A stretch of DNA of 64,000 nucleotides from Rhizobium sp. PP-CC-3A-592. GTDB lineage: Bacteria; Pseudomonadota; Alphaproteobacteria; Rhizobiales; Rhizobiaceae. The notes beneath the pieces were generated by a model that worked only from the letters and a program-made list of their open reading frames with translations, made no database searches and was not told the DNA's origin. The stretch spans positions 62,001-126,000 of the forward strand of contig NZ_QJSR01000002.1 of NCBI RefSeq assembly GCF_003217095.1, written 5' to 3'. Numbering within the stretch: the first letter of the stretch is position 1; every line of letters begins with the position of its first letter. Below, one piece after another: positions 46,004-56,793 of the stretch. The translations under genes and the position numbers were made by a program.

Positions 46004-47701
46004 ATGACAGTCAAAATTGCGATCATCGGGTCTGGTCCGACCGGCATCTACACGCTTCACGGCCTCGTCGCCTCGCCGCGTCCGCTCGACATCACCGTGT
46101 TCGAAAGCGAAGCCGATCCGGGCAAGGGAACGCCCTATCATCCCGATATCAACGACCAGGCCATGCTCGCCAATATCGCCAGCATCGAGCTGCCGCCGAT
46201 CTACGAAACGCTCGTCACATGGCTGCGCCGCCAGCCGGATGCAGAGCTCGAGCGGATGAACGTCACGCGCAGCGCGATTGCCGAGCGCGCCTTCTATCCG
46301 CGCATCGTGCTGGGCGAGTTCTTCCAGGACCAGTTCCGCCAATGCGTCACCCAGGGCCGGAAGGCGGGCCATGTGATCGAGATCAAGGCGCTGCATCGGG
46401 TCGATGATATCGACCTGCATGCAAGCGACATCGCCGTGAAGGCCACAGGGCCGGACGGGGAGAAACATTACGCGTTCGACCACGTCGTCATGGCGACCGG
46501 CCACGACTGGCCGGAGACGACGGAAACACGTCCGGGATATTTCATGTCGCCTTGGCCGGCGCCGGTGCTGAAGACCATTCCGCCGGGTCGAGTCGGTATT
46601 CTCGGCACATCGCTCAGCGCTATCGATGCGCTGATCTCGGTCGCGACGGCTCACGGCGCCTTCTATCTCGATGCGGCGGGATCGCTCGAATATTTCCCGT
46701 CGCCCGGCAGCGAAGCCTTCACCGCGGCGCTGATGTCGCGCAAGGGCGTGCTGCCGGAGGCAGACTTCTATTGTCCCTATCCCTATCTGCCTCTCTCCAT
46801 CTGCACGCCGGAAGCCGTAGACGCGCTGGTGGCGAGCGGCCGTGGCGATCTGCTCGATCCGATCTTCGACCTGTTCCGCGCCGAACTGCTCGCCGCAGAT
46901 CCCGCCTATGCCGGGCGGATCGGGTTGGGGATGCTGACAGTGGAGACGCTGGCGCCGGCCTATTTCGCGGATCGCGAGGCGGCGGATGCCTTTGTCTGGG
47001 CGGCCGCAAACCTTCAGGAGGCCGAGAAAAACGAGATCGAACAGCGCACCATCGGCTGGCGCTACGCCATCCTGCGGATGCACGAGGTCATTGCGCGGGC
47101 GGTGCCGCATTTCAACGAGGACGATCTGGAGCGTTTCCACAAGCACTTCAAGACCGTTTTCATCGACGATTACGCAACGGTGCCGCACCAGTCGATCCGG
47201 CGCCTGTTGGCTCTCCGGCGCGCGGGCAAGCTGGAGGTTCTGCGTCTTGGCAGGGATTCCGATATCGACAATGGGAGCGTTGAGCGCGGTGCCGTCGTGA
47301 CCTTTGACGGGCGGCGGGAGGTGTTCGAATCCTTCATCGACGCGACCGGGCAGCATACGTTGTCGGCCCGCGACATCCCGTTTCCAAGCCTCGTCAACCG
47401 CGGTTTCGTGCGCAAGGCGACGACACCCGTCTCATCCGTGCTGATCGACATGCCGGATGAGCCGGCAACGGTGCGCACCGGCGGCGTGGATCTCGACGAT
47501 GCCTTCCGGCCGAAGTTCGAGGCGCCGGTCACGCGCCGTCTCTATTGCGTCTCGATCGCGTTCCTGCTGCACAAGCTGCCCTTTATCCAGGGCATCACCA
47601 GCGCCCACGAACTCGGCGGCGTCGTCTCCTCCGCGATCCTGCGCGATATCGGCGGCGAGCGGTCCGATGGGATCATCGGGTTCGACGTGAACGCCGCCTG
47701 A
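46004..47701 (+). CDS. FAD/NAD(P)-binding protein (NAD_binding_9 type)
   Basis: The 565-residue protein starts with an FAD-binding loop KIAIIGSGPTGIYTLHGL, followed by VFESEADPGKGTPYHPD, and has a second nucleotide-binding region VGILGTSLSAIDALISVA. This matches the NAD_binding_9 (FAD/NAD(P)-binding) family of putative oxidoreductases; the chemistry is not known. The start at 46004 begins the Rossmann fold directly. The gene is divergent from the PRISE-like reductase and convergent with the MOSC gene. Confidence 0.85.
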   Translation: MTVKIAIIGSGPTGIYTLHGLVASPRPLDITVFESEADPGKGTPYHPDINDQAMLANIASIELPPIYETLVTWLRRQPDAELERMNVTRSAIAERAFYPRIVLGEFFQDQFRQCVTQGRKAGHVIEIKALHRVDDIDLHASDIAVKATGPDGEKHYAFDHVVMATGHDWPETTETRPGYFMSPWPAPVLKTIPPGRVGILGTSLSAIDALISVATAHGAFYLDAAGSLEYFPSPGSEAFTAALMSRKGVLPEADFYCPYPYLPLSICTPEAVDALVASGRGDLLDPIFDLFRAELLAADPAYAGRIGLGMLTVETLAPAYFADREAADAFVWAAANLQEAEKNEIEQRTIGWRYAILRMHEVIARAVPHFNEDDLERFHKHFKTVFIDDYATVPHQSIRRLLALRRAGKLEVLRLGRDSDIDNGSVERGAVVTFDGRREVFESFIDATGQHTLSARDIPFPSLVNRGFVRKATTPVSSVLIDMPDEPATVRTGGVDLDDAFRPKFEAPVTRRLYCVSIAFLLHKLPFIQGITSAHELGGVVSSAILRDIGGERSDGIIGFDVNAA

Positions 47702-47711
47702 TCGGCAGCCG

Positions 47712-48455
47712 TCAGGTCTCGATCCAGACCTCGTCGCCCAGGGAAATGCGACCCGGGGCGGCGATGTCGGCGTAGATGCCGAGGTTGCGCCGGTTGCCGC
47801 GCAGGATGCTGCGCAGCACATCCGGCTGCTCCGGCACACCCGGTTGCGAAATCATCGTCATCCCGCAACGCTTCGTGCCCTCTGTTGCGGTGATCTCCAG
47901 CGAGCCGATGACGATCCTGCGGCCGATCCAGTCGTTTTCCACGAAACCCGGTGCCGCCTCCGTTTCCACCAGAATATCCGGGCGGAACCGTCGCGAATCG
48001 AGCATCAGCGCCGGGTCGCTTGCGCCGATGGCATTCATCGATGCCGTCGTGAGCAGGTGGAGCGGGCTTGCGGCATAGCGCGGGGCAATCACGGGCCAGT
48101 TTCGTCCCGTTCCGCGCGTTTCGCCGAGGGCGACGGGAAAGCCGAAATGGGTGGAGAGGCGCTCTTCCACATCCGGTGCATCGACCGGCAGCCATGTGTC
48201 GTCGGGAAAACCGATCTCCGCCATGCCATCCGGCCGCAGCCGTGCAACGAGATGCAGCGCCTTGCGCCAGCGCTCAGCCGATTCCGGTGCCGCAGGCGCG
48301 CGCGTTTCCGGATCGAACAAAAGGAATGCCCGGTTGCCAGCAATGCCGCTCTCGACGGAGCCGGATTGAGCAATGTCGAGGTGATCCATCTTCTCCCCCC
48401 CGAGCGAACTCACCGGGTAGCGCCAGAGTTCGGCAATACGTCCAACGGATTTCAA
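47712..48455 (-). CDS. MOSC-domain protein (YcbX/mARC-like N-terminal part)
   Basis: This 247-residue protein has a MOSC_N beta-barrel segment (VGRIAELWRYPVSSLGGEKM) and a MOSC domain with EGTKRCGMTMISQPG, where the cysteine can bind the molybdenum cofactor. Related enzymes reduce N-hydroxylated compounds. The TTG at 48455 is preferred because it starts MOSC_N exactly and has GGGAG upstream; ATG starts either lose this segment or reach into antisense sequence. There is no ferredoxin domain at the C-terminus. Confidence 0.8.
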   Translation of the reverse strand: MKSVGRIAELWRYPVSSLGGEKMDHLDIAQSGSVESGIAGNRAFLLFDPETRAPAAPESAERWRKALHLVARLRPDGMAEIGFPDDTWLPVDAPDVEERLSTHFGFPVALGETRGTGRNWPVIAPRYAASPLHLLTTASMNAIGASDPALMLDSRRFRPDILVETEAAPGFVENDWIGRRIVIGSLEITATEGTKRCGMTMISQPGVPEQPDVLRSILRGNRRNLGIYADIAAPGRISLGDEVWIET

Positions 48456-48731
48456 GGAAGTCGTCTCCCGGCAGGGGTGAGGGTGGCGCAGGGCAAGAGA
48501 GGCCTGACGGCGGAAATACCACCATGGAATGCGCCTGTCTTCCGTAGGTTCCCTTTGCCATCGTCTCGCCGGGAGCTTCAAGCGGCGAATGGGCACGTGT
48601 ATTTAAGTCTTATCTCATAAACTGCACAAACTTGCGGCGTCTGCATAAAGTTTAGCCGGAACTATCGTTTTGATTTCGTTCAACTTTCATTGCTATCTTC
48701 ACGTTTTCGCGTCACGGTTCAGGGTACCTCG

Positions 48732-50834
48732 ATGGTAAGCGCTTTAAGAGCATCCGCACGCCTGCCGGTGCAGACGGATGATTTTCGCATGTTGTTCCAG
48801 ACCCATCCGTCGCCGATGTGGATCTACGACCCGCTGACCTATCGCTTTCTGATCGTCAACGATGCCGCCGTCGCGCTGTATGGCTACAGCCGCCGGGCCT
48901 ACGAGCGGATGACCGTCCTCGACATCCGGCCCCCGTCGGAGCGCAGGCGGATGATCGAGGCCGTGACGCTGCGCAGCGATGTGGACCGGGCCGAGCGATG
49001 GACGCATCTGAAGGCCGACGGGACGGCGCTCGATGTTCTCACCTATGGGCGCGAACTTCAGTTCGAGGGGCGGCAGGCGATTCTCGCGATCGTTCAGGAC
49101 CGCACGGAGGTGAACGCCGCCCGCCAGCAGGTCAGCGAAACCCAGACCCTGCTCGACAGCATTATCGAGAACCTGCCGGTAGCGGTTTTCGTCAAAGACA
49201 TGGCCGATGACGGCCGGTATGTGCTGTTCAACGCCGCCTGCGGCGGCATCTTCGGTACGACGCCGGAGGAGATCGCCGGTGGCACGGACCGGACGATGTT
49301 TCCTGCACGGCAAATGGAGTTGTTTCGCGAGCAGGACCAGCGGGCGCTCGAAATGGATGGGACGTTCAGTTTCGAGGAAACGATCGAGGATCTTTCCGGC
49401 ACGCGGCGCACCCTGCGCACGGCCAAGCGGGTGTTGCCGGCCCGTAATGGCGAGCGGCTGCGGTATATTCTTGGTATTTCCCAAGACGTGACGGAAGAGC
49501 GGGAATCGGAGGCGCGGTTTGCCTTCATGGCCATGCATGATGCGCTGACGGGCCTCGCGAACCGGGCCTATTTCAGCGATCACATCCGGCGTGCGGCACT
49601 CCTGGCGACCGAGGAGGCGCCGGTGGCACTGCTCTATCTCGACATCGACCACTTCAAGACCATCAACGACAGCAAAGGGCATGCGGCGGGCGATGCGCTG
49701 CTCTGCCAGGTCGGCGACCGGCTCCTCTCCATCGTGCGACAGGGCGACCTCGTGGCCCGGCTCGGCGGCGACGAGTTTGCCATCGTGCTGCAGCTTCAGG
49801 ACGGACGCTCGGCGGAGGACGTGGCCGAGCGGCTGCTGGCCACCCTGCGTGTCCCGTTCGATCTCGACGGCATCGCCGAGCACGTGACCTGCAGCATCGG
49901 CATTGCGCGCGCTCCGGAGCATTCGACGGATGACGACGGGCTGATGCGGGATGCGGATCTTGCGCTCTACGCCGCGAAGGAAGGCGGCCGCTCGACCTTC
50001 CGGATCTATCGTCCCGAAATGCGCCTGGAAGCCGAGCGCCGCCACGAGATGAAGCTGGCGCTGCACCATGCGCTCGAGGAGGGGCAGTTCGAGCTCTATT
50101 ACCAGCCGATCTACCGGATCGACGGCCCGGACCTTGCGGGTTTCGAGGCGCTGATCCGCTGGAACCACCCGGAGCGCGGGCTGGTTGCCCCGCTCGACTT
50201 CATACCCGTCGCCGAGGAAACCGGGCTCATCGTGCCGATCGGCGAATGGGCGCTGAACGAGGCCTGCCGGACGGCGGCCCGGTGGCCTGCCCACCTGCGG
50301 ATTGCCGTCAATCTCTCGGTCTCCCAGTTTCGCGATGCGGGCCTTCTGGATACCGTGCGCCGGGCGATCGAGAGCAACGGACTTGCGCCCGAACGGCTGG
50401 AGATCGAGATCACGGAATCCGTGTTTCTCACCGATGTCGGCCAGAGCCTGCCGCTTCTGCGGGCGATGAAGGCGCTGGGCCTGCGGATCGCCATCGATGA
50501 TTTCGGCACCGGCTATTCATCGCTGTCCTATCTGCGCTCCTTCGCATTCGACAAGATCAAGCTCGACCAGAGCTTCGTCTCCGGCATCGAAACGGATGCG
50601 GGCAGCCTGGCCATCATCCGTGCGGTGGTGGGCATCGGTTCGGGCTTCAACGCCACGACGCTGGCCGAGGGCGTGGAGACCGAGGAGCAGTTGCAGGCGC
50701 TCCGCCGGGAAGGTTTCGCCGAGGTGCAGGGCTACCTTCTCGGCAGGCCCCGTCCGGTCGGTGATACCGAGGCGATGATCGCCGCATTGACGGATCCTCA
50801 GAGGGCGCCGTTCCGGTTGAGGGCAACCACGTAG
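48732..50834 (+). CDS. PAS-PAS-GGDEF-EAL cyclic di-GMP protein
   Basis: The 700-residue cytosolic protein has two PAS domains (about 15-130 and 145-265), a GGDEF domain (about 275-435) and an EAL domain (about 445-690). The cyclase site ARLGGDEF follows RQGD (RxxD), and the phosphodiesterase motifs FEALIRWNHPE and DDFGTGYSSL are intact. It may act in either direction. The start at 48732 has only a weak ribosome site. Its end overlaps the convergent SMP-30 gene by 37 bases. Confidence 0.91.
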   Translation: MVSALRASARLPVQTDDFRMLFQTHPSPMWIYDPLTYRFLIVNDAAVALYGYSRRAYERMTVLDIRPPSERRRMIEAVTLRSDVDRAERWTHLKADGTALDVLTYGRELQFEGRQAILAIVQDRTEVNAARQQVSETQTLLDSIIENLPVAVFVKDMADDGRYVLFNAACGGIFGTTPEEIAGGTDRTMFPARQMELFREQDQRALEMDGTFSFEETIEDLSGTRRTLRTAKRVLPARNGERLRYILGISQDVTEERESEARFAFMAMHDALTGLANRAYFSDHIRRAALLATEEAPVALLYLDIDHFKTINDSKGHAAGDALLCQVGDRLLSIVRQGDLVARLGGDEFAIVLQLQDGRSAEDVAERLLATLRVPFDLDGIAEHVTCSIGIARAPEHSTDDDGLMRDADLALYAAKEGGRSTFRIYRPEMRLEAERRHEMKLALHHALEEGQFELYYQPIYRIDGPDLAGFEALIRWNHPERGLVAPLDFIPVAEETGLIVPIGEWALNEACRTAARWPAHLRIAVNLSVSQFRDAGLLDTVRRAIESNGLAPERLEIEITESVFLTDVGQSLPLLRAMKALGLRIAIDDFGTGYSSLSYLRSFAFDKIKLDQSFVSGIETDAGSLAIIRAVVGIGSGFNATTLAEGVETEEQLQALRREGFAEVQGYLLGRPRPVGDTEAMIAALTDPQRAPFRLRATT

Positions 50835-51688
50835 AGGCTCGTCGTTGCCGTGATGAACAGGCGGTGCCGGGCGCGGCCACCGAAGCAGAGATTGGAGGCC
50901 CGCTCCGGCAGGAAGATGCGGCCCATCAGATGGCCATCCGGCGCGATGCAGTGCACACCGTCTCCGGCGGACGACCACACATTACCCTCGCTATCCAGCC
51001 GGATACCGTCGGCCGCACCGGGCGAAATGACGTGGAAGACATCGCCGCCCGAAAGCCGGCCATCGTCTGCGACATCGAACACGCGGATATGGCGGGGATC
51101 GTCGCTGTCCGGCAGGCCCGTATCGGCGACGTAGAGCCGGCGCTCGTCCGGGCTGAAGGCAAGGCCGTTCGGCGAGCGGAAATCGGTGAGCATCGCGCGG
51201 ATCGTGCCCGATGGATCGACCCGGTAGACGTTGCAGGGCAGTTCCTGTTCGCCGCGATGTCCTTCATAGTCGCTGAAGATGCCGTAGATCGGGTCGGTGA
51301 ACCAGATGGCGCTGTCGGAGGCGACGATGACGTCGTTCGGTGCGTTCAGGCGCTTGCCCTCGAAGCTGTCGGCGATGACGGTGATGGTGCCGTCATATTC
51401 CGTCCGCGTTACCCGGCGAGTCCCGTGTTCGCAGGTGACGAGGCGGCCCTGGCGGTCGCGGGTCTGGCCATTGGAGAAGTTCGATGGCGCGCGGAAGGTG
51501 GAGAGCCCGCCATCCGGCGACCAGCGCAGGATACGGTCGTTGGGTATGTCGGAAAACAGAAGGCAGTTCAGGTCGCCGAACCAGACGGGCCCCTCGACCC
51601 AGTCGAAGCCGGTGGCCAGTTGCTTCACCGGCGCATTGCCAAGGACATAGGTCGAAAACACGGGATCGACGGCTTCGAAAAACGACAT
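50798..51688 (-). CDS. SMP-30/gluconolactonase/LRE family protein
   Basis: The 296-residue protein has the SGL six-bladed propeller features: EGPVWFGDLNCLLFSDIPN, LNAPNDVIVASDSAIWFTD and ADGIRLDSEGNVWSS. The Glu, Asn and Asp of these motifs bind a divalent metal in family enzymes that open sugar lactones. No signal peptide is seen. It is a single gene. Confidence 0.9.
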   Translation of the reverse strand: MSFFEAVDPVFSTYVLGNAPVKQLATGFDWVEGPVWFGDLNCLLFSDIPNDRILRWSPDGGLSTFRAPSNFSNGQTRDRQGRLVTCEHGTRRVTRTEYDGTITVIADSFEGKRLNAPNDVIVASDSAIWFTDPIYGIFSDYEGHRGEQELPCNVYRVDPSGTIRAMLTDFRSPNGLAFSPDERRLYVADTGLPDSDDPRHIRVFDVADDGRLSGGDVFHVISPGAADGIRLDSEGNVWSSAGDGVHCIAPDGHLMGRIFLPERASNLCFGGRARHRLFITATTSLYVVALNRNGAL

Positions 51689-51773
51689 GGTGCTCTAACT
51701 CCTCTGGTACACGGCCGCTCGCTCTCTCGTCCCCGGCCGCGTCTCCCTATGTGGGGCAAAGAGGAGATTTGTC

Positions 51774-52160
51774 ATGGCGAGCACGGAGCTTTCCCGACTG
51801 TATCGCGACTACATCGATTGTCTCAACCGGCAGGCCTGGGATGCGCTGCCGAATTTCGTCGGCGAGGATGTCAGCCACAACGGCCGCCGGATCGGCGTGT
51901 CCGGCTATCGTGCCATGCTGGAGAAGGATTTCCGCGAGATCCCGGATCTCGTCTTCCGGATCGTCCTTGTCGTCGCGGACCCGCCCGTCATCGCCAGCCG
52001 GCTCTCGTTCGATTGCACGCCTATCGGCGAATTCCTCGGACTGCCCGTCAACGGACGGAAGGTGCAGTTCACCGAGAACGTGTTCTATACCTATCAGGAG
52101 GGCAAGATACGGGACGTCTGGTCGGTGGTCGACAAGGCGGCGATCGAGGCGCAGCTTTAG
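51774..52160 (+). CDS. SnoaL-like ester cyclase family protein
   Basis: This 128-residue NTF2-fold protein has the SnoaL-like pattern LYRDYIDCLNRQAWDALPNF, RCMLEKDF-like region YRAMLEKDFREIPDLVF and FTENVFYTYQEGKIRDVW. Members include polyketide cyclases, but most are of unknown function. AGAGGAG lies 6-8 bases before the ATG. Confidence 0.85.
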   Translation: MASTELSRLYRDYIDCLNRQAWDALPNFVGEDVSHNGRRIGVSGYRAMLEKDFREIPDLVFRIVLVVADPPVIASRLSFDCTPIGEFLGLPVNGRKVQFTENVFYTYQEGKIRDVWSVVDKAAIEAQL

Positions 52161-52365
52161 CCGAAGCGGATGAAGGCCGACGCTGCACCTTACCTTTTCG
52201 ATCTCACCAAGCGTCGTGCTCTGGCGGGCGGGTTGCAGGCCGATCTTCGCGGCGACACGCGTTTAGACGAAAAATAACGAGACGTGCCGAAGATTGCCGC
52301 ATTGTTGGGGATGTCTGGCGCCAGTATCGGCCTATGTCCGTTCCGTCACCTCCGGAGATTCCCCC

Positions 52366-53625
52366 GTGTCCCATATCCGCATCGTCCTGCCCGCCATCGT
52401 TTTCGGTGCGCTCCTTTCGCTTGCCGGATGCAGCGAGAATGCCGAGCAGAAGCCCGCCAATGCGCCGGCGGTGAAGCCGGAGGTCAGCGTGATGACGCTG
52501 CATCCGACCTCCGTCGCCATCACGGCGCTGTTGCCGGGGCGCACGGCCGCGTCGCTCATCGCCGAGGTCCGGCCGCAGGTCGGCGGCATCGTGCGCAAGC
52601 GGAATTTCCAGGAGGGCGGATCGGTGCAGGAAGGGGACGTGCTCTACGAGATCGACCCGGCCACCTATCAGGCCGCCTATGACAGTGCCGTTGCCGCGGT
52701 CGCCAAGGCCAATGGCGCGGTGCCGAGCGCGCAGGCGAGGGTCGATCGCTACCGGGGCCTCAGCCGCAGCGATGCCGTGAGCCAGCAGGATCTCGACGAA
52801 GCGCTGGGCACACTGGCGCAGGCGACGGCCGACGTTGCCTCCGCCAAAGCCGCGCTTGAGACCGCCCGCATCAATCTCGACTACACCAAGATTCGTGCGC
52901 CGATCGGCGGTCGTGTCGGTGCGTCCACCGTGACCGTCGGGGCGCTGGTGACCGCCGACCAGACGACATCGCTGACCACGATCCGCCAGATCGACCCGAT
53001 CAATGTGGACGTGACGCAATCAAGTGCGAACCTTTTGAAGCTGCGCCGGGCGATCGAGGATGGCCGCCTGAAGACGACGGGTGCGAATGTCAGCGTCAAG
53101 CTGAAGCTTGAGGACGGCTCCGACTACGATCGCACCGGACGGATCGAGTTTCTGGATGCCGCGGTCGAGGAGACCACCGGTTCGGTCACGGTCCGGGCCG
53201 AGTTTCCCAACCCCAAGCAATTGCTTCTGCCCGGCGTCTATGTCCGCGCCGTGATCCAGGAGGGCATTCGCCAGAACAGTTACCTCGTGCCGCAACGGGC
53301 CGTCTCGCGCAACACCAAGGGCGAGGCGACCGCGAAATTCGTCCTGCCCGACGGCAAGATCGACGAGCGCGTGCTGATCGTCGATCGCAGCATCGGCAAC
53401 AGCTGGCTGGTGGCCGACGGCATCAAGGATGGCGAACGGGTGGTCGTGGAGGGCAACCAGCGCGTCCGTGCCGGCCAGGACGTGACGACGTCGGACGTGA
53501 TCGTCAACGATGCGACGGGCGAGCTGGAACAGGCCGCGAAGGAGACCGGCGGGGCTGCAAAGTCTGTCGATGTCTCCGCCGCCGGGCCGGCGGCCGCGTC
53601 GGCTCCCTCCGCGTCGAAGAACTGA
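52366..53625 (+). CDS. RND efflux periplasmic adaptor (AcrA/MexA family) lipoprotein
   Basis: The 419-residue adaptor is a lipoprotein: MSHIRIVLPAIVFGALLSL leads to a lipobox LAGC. It has a lipoyl-like hairpin domain (VRPQVGGIVRKRNFQEGGSV), a coiled-coil arm (about residues 95-160) and a beta-barrel domain. It links the inner-membrane pump to an outer-membrane channel. The GTG start at 52366 has GGAG 8 bases upstream and gives a correct signal peptide. The next gene, 9 bases on, is the pump. Confidence 0.92.
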   Translation: MSHIRIVLPAIVFGALLSLAGCSENAEQKPANAPAVKPEVSVMTLHPTSVAITALLPGRTAASLIAEVRPQVGGIVRKRNFQEGGSVQEGDVLYEIDPATYQAAYDSAVAAVAKANGAVPSAQARVDRYRGLSRSDAVSQQDLDEALGTLAQATADVASAKAALETARINLDYTKIRAPIGGRVGASTVTVGALVTADQTTSLTTIRQIDPINVDVTQSSANLLKLRRAIEDGRLKTTGANVSVKLKLEDGSDYDRTGRIEFLDAAVEETTGSVTVRAEFPNPKQLLLPGVYVRAVIQEGIRQNSYLVPQRAVSRNTKGEATAKFVLPDGKIDERVLIVDRSIGNSWLVADGIKDGERVVVEGNQRVRAGQDVTTSDVIVNDATGELEQAAKETGGAAKSVDVSAAGPAAASAPSASKN

Positions 53626-53634
53626 GGTCGGCCC

Positions 53635-56600
53635 ATGTCGCGTTTCTTCATCGACAGGCCGATCTTCGCCTGGGTCATCTCCATCTGCATCATGCTGGCG
53701 GGGCTTCTCGCCATCACCACGCTGTCGATCTCGCAATATCCGCAGATCGCGCCGACGACGGTTCGCATCAGCGCAAACTATCCGGGCGCGGATGCCCAGA
53801 CGGTCGAGAACTCGGTGACCAAGGTCATTGAGCAGGGCATGACCGGCATCGACAATCTCGATTACATGACCTCGACCTCGCAGGCGACCGGGGCCGCGTC
53901 GATCTCGCTCACCTTCACCAACAATGCTGATCCCGACGTCGCGCAGATGCAGGTGCAGAACAAGCTGCAGCTGGTGGAATCCAACCTGCCGCAATCGGTA
54001 CAGTCCAGCGGCATCACGGTGGCGAAATCCGCGTCCAGCTTCCTGATGGTCGTCGCCTTCGTGTCGACCGACAACCGGCTCTCCTCGCTCGACCTGTCCG
54101 ACTATATCGACAGCACGCTGAACGACACGATCAAGCGCGTGGCGGGCGTCGGCGATACCCGCATCTTCGGCTCCGGCTATGCCATGCGCATCTGGCTCGA
54201 TCCGGAGAAGCTGGTGAAATACAGCCTGATGGCAAGCGATGTGGCGAGCGCCATCGAGGCACAGAACACGCAAGTGTCCGCCGGCCAGCTCGGCGGACTG
54301 CCGCAGCGCAAGGGTCAGCAGCTGAACGCGACCGTGACGGCGAAGAGCCGGCTGCAGACGCCCGAGCAGTTCGAGAACATCATCATCAAGAGCCAGCCGG
54401 ACGGCTCGCTGGTGCGGCTGAACGATATCGCGCGCGTGGAGCTTGGTGCCGAGAGCTACGATACGTCGGGTCTCTACAACGGCAAGAACGCGGCCGGTCT
54501 CGGCATCAACCTCGCCTCCAACGCCAATGCGCTGGATACGGCCGAGGCGGTCGTCGCGGCAATCGATAGCCTGAAGGAAACGCTGCCGGCGAATGTCGAG
54601 GTCGTCTACCCCTACGACACCACGCCCTTCGTCAAGCTCTCCATCGAGGACGTGGTGAAGACGCTGATCGAGGCGATCGTGCTCGTCTTCGTGGTCATGC
54701 TGGTCTTCCTGCAGAACCTGCGCGCCACGATCATTCCGACGCTCGCCGTTCCCGTGGTGCTGCTCGGCACGTTCGGGGTCCTGTCGCTGTTCGGCTATTC
54801 CATCAACACGCTGACCATGTTCGCCATGGTGCTCGCCATCGGCCTTCTGGTCGATGATGCGATCGTCGTCGTTGAGAACGTCGAACGCGTGATGGAGGAG
54901 GAGGGGCTCGACCCGCGCGAGGCGACGATCAAGTCGATGCAGGAGATCACCGGCGCGCTGGTCGGCATCGCCACCGTGCTGTCGGCCGTGTTCATTCCCA
55001 TGGCGTTCTTCTCCGGTTCGGTCGGCATCATCTACCGGCAGTTCTCCATCACCATCGTCTCCGCCATGATCCTCTCGGTCATCGTGGCGCTGATCCTGAC
55101 GCCAGCTCTTTGCGCGACGATCCTCAAGAAGCCGAAGCACGGGGCGAAGCAGAAGGGCCTTTCCGGCTATTTCAACCGCGGTTTCGACCGCACGACCCAC
55201 GGCTACCAGCGCAGCGTGTCGGGCATGATCCGGCGGCCGTTCTTTTTCCTCGTCGGCTTCGCGCTCATCGTCGCGGCCGTCGGCTATCTCTTCAACCGCC
55301 TTCCCAGCTCGTTTCTCCCCGAAGAGGACCAGGGCATCCTGATCACCAGCGTGCAGATGCCGCCGGGTGCGACGCAGGATCGCACGGTGAAGATGCTGAA
55401 GCAGGTGACGGACTACTATCTGACGAACGAGAAAGACAATGTCGCCGGCGTCTTCGGTGCGGTGGGTTTCGGTTTCGGCGGTGCCGGGCAGAATGTTGGC
55501 CTCGCCTTCGTCAAGTTGAAGCCGTTCGAGGAACGCACGGCGGCAGAAGCCGGTGCCAGCGCCATTGCGGGACGGGCGATGAAGACCTTTTCGAAGTACA
55601 AGGACGGCAATGCCTTCGCGCTCGCGCCGCCCGCCATTCAGGGCTTCGGCAATTCCAGCGGCTTCGATTTCTATCTGCAGGACGTGAACGGCGAGGGGCA
55701 CGAGGCGCTGATCGCCACGCGCAACAAGCTGCTCGGCGAGGCCGGCAAGAACCCGCTCCTGACCGGAACGCGACCGAACGGGCAGGAAGACCAGACGCAA
55801 TATTCCGTCAATATCGACCAAGAGAAGGCGAGCGCGCTCAACCTCAGCCTTGCCGACATCGACACCACCATCTCCACCGCCTGGGGTGGGCGCTACATCA
55901 ACGACTTTATCGACCGCGGTCGCATCAAGCCGGTCTACGTGCAGGGCGATCAGGACTTCCGCATGCAGCCGGAGGATTTCGACCGCTGGTATGTGCGCAA
56001 TTCCGACGATGCCATGGTGCCGTTTTCGGCCTTTGCCAGCGGCGACTGGTCGTTCGGCTCGCCGCGGCTGGAGCGCTACAACGGCGCGTCGGCCGTCGAG
56101 ATCCAGGGGGCTGCGGCGAGCGGCGTCAGCTCCGGCGTGGCGATGGACGAGATCGACAAGATCATGGGCAGTGTCGGTGCCGGCTACAATCACGAGTGGA
56201 CCGGCCTTTCGGCACAGGAGCGTCTGTCCGGCAGCCAAGCGACGCAGCTTTATCTGATCTCCGCGCTCGTCGTGTTCCTGGCGCTGGCCGCGCTCTACGA
56301 GAGCTGGTCGATCCCGTTCTCGGTGATGCTGGCGGTGCCGATCGGCATCTTCGGCGCGCTTCTGGCCGCGACCGTCATGGGGGAGTCCAACGACGTCTAC
56401 TTCAAGGTCGGCCTGCTCACGACGATCGGGCTTGCGGCGAAGAACGCGATCCTGATCGTGGAATTTGCGATCGAGCAGCAGAACAGCGGCAAGGATCTGA
56501 TTTCCGCCACGGTGGAGGCGGCACGCCAGCGCCTGCGGCCGATCCTCATGACCTCGCTCGCCTTCATCCTCGGCGTGACACCGCTGGCGACCGCCAGCGG

Positions 56601-56775
56601 TGCCGGCTCCGGCGCGCAGAACTCGATCGGCATCGGCGTCATGGGCGGCATGATCGCGGCGACCTTCATCGGTATCTTCTTCATCCCGCTGCTGTTCGTC
56701 ACCGTTCGCCGCATCTTCAAAGGCCGTCAGCCGAAGCCGCGCGAGGAAACGGCTGTTCCCGAAGCGGCGCAGTAG
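53635..56775 (+). CDS. RND efflux inner-membrane pump (AcrB/MexB, HAE1 family)
   Basis: This 1046-residue transporter has twelve expected helices and two large periplasmic loops. It begins [20 protein letters not shown], and the proton-relay segment [20 protein letters not shown] in helix 4 carries the two essential aspartates. It exports drugs, dyes or similar hydrophobic molecules. No TolC-type channel gene is next to it, so an unlinked one must serve. Confidence 0.95.
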   Translation: MSRFFIDRPIFAWVISICIMLAGLLAITTLSISQYPQIAPTTVRISANYPGADAQTVENSVTKVIEQGMTGIDNLDYMTSTSQATGAASISLTFTNNADPDVAQMQVQNKLQLVESNLPQSVQSSGITVAKSASSFLMVVAFVSTDNRLSSLDLSDYIDSTLNDTIKRVAGVGDTRIFGSGYAMRIWLDPEKLVKYSLMASDVASAIEAQNTQVSAGQLGGLPQRKGQQLNATVTAKSRLQTPEQFENIIIKSQPDGSLVRLNDIARVELGAESYDTSGLYNGKNAAGLGINLASNANALDTAEAVVAAIDSLKETLPANVEVVYPYDTTPFVKLSIEDVVKTLIEAIVLVFVVMLVFLQNLRATIIPTLAVPVVLLGTFGVLSLFGYSINTLTMFAMVLAIGLLVDDAIVVVENVERVMEEEGLDPREATIKSMQEITGALVGIATVLSAVFIPMAFFSGSVGIIYRQFSITIVSAMILSVIVALILTPALCATILKKPKHGAKQKGLSGYFNRGFDRTTHGYQRSVSGMIRRPFFFLVGFALIVAAVGYLFNRLPSSFLPEEDQGILITSVQMPPGATQDRTVKMLKQVTDYYLTNEKDNVAGVFGAVGFGFGGAGQNVGLAFVKLKPFEERTAAEAGASAIAGRAMKTFSKYKDGNAFALAPPAIQGFGNSSGFDFYLQDVNGEGHEALIATRNKLLGEAGKNPLLTGTRPNGQEDQTQYSVNIDQEKASALNLSLADIDTTISTAWGGRYINDFIDRGRIKPVYVQGDQDFRMQPEDFDRWYVRNSDDAMVPFSAFASGDWSFGSPRLERYNGASAVEIQGAAASGVSSGVAMDEIDKIMGSVGAGYNHEWTGLSAQERLSGSQATQLYLISALVVFLALAALYESWSIPFSVMLAVPIGIFGALLAATVMGESNDVYFKVGLLTTIGLAAKNAILIVEFAIEQQNSGKDLISATVEAARQRLRPILMTSLAFILGVTPLATASGAGSGAQNSIGIGVMGGMIAATFIGIFFIPLLFVTVRRIFKGRQPKPREETAVPEAAQ

Positions 56776-56793
56776 GAGCGAACGTCGTTCCGG

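Noticed and set aside
53020-56238. 1072-codon open frame on the minus strand
   Set aside because: It is antisense to the RND pump and its translation is rich in Arg, His, Gly and Asp as expected for a GC-rich shadow frame; the plus-strand protein is an unmistakable AcrB homologue.
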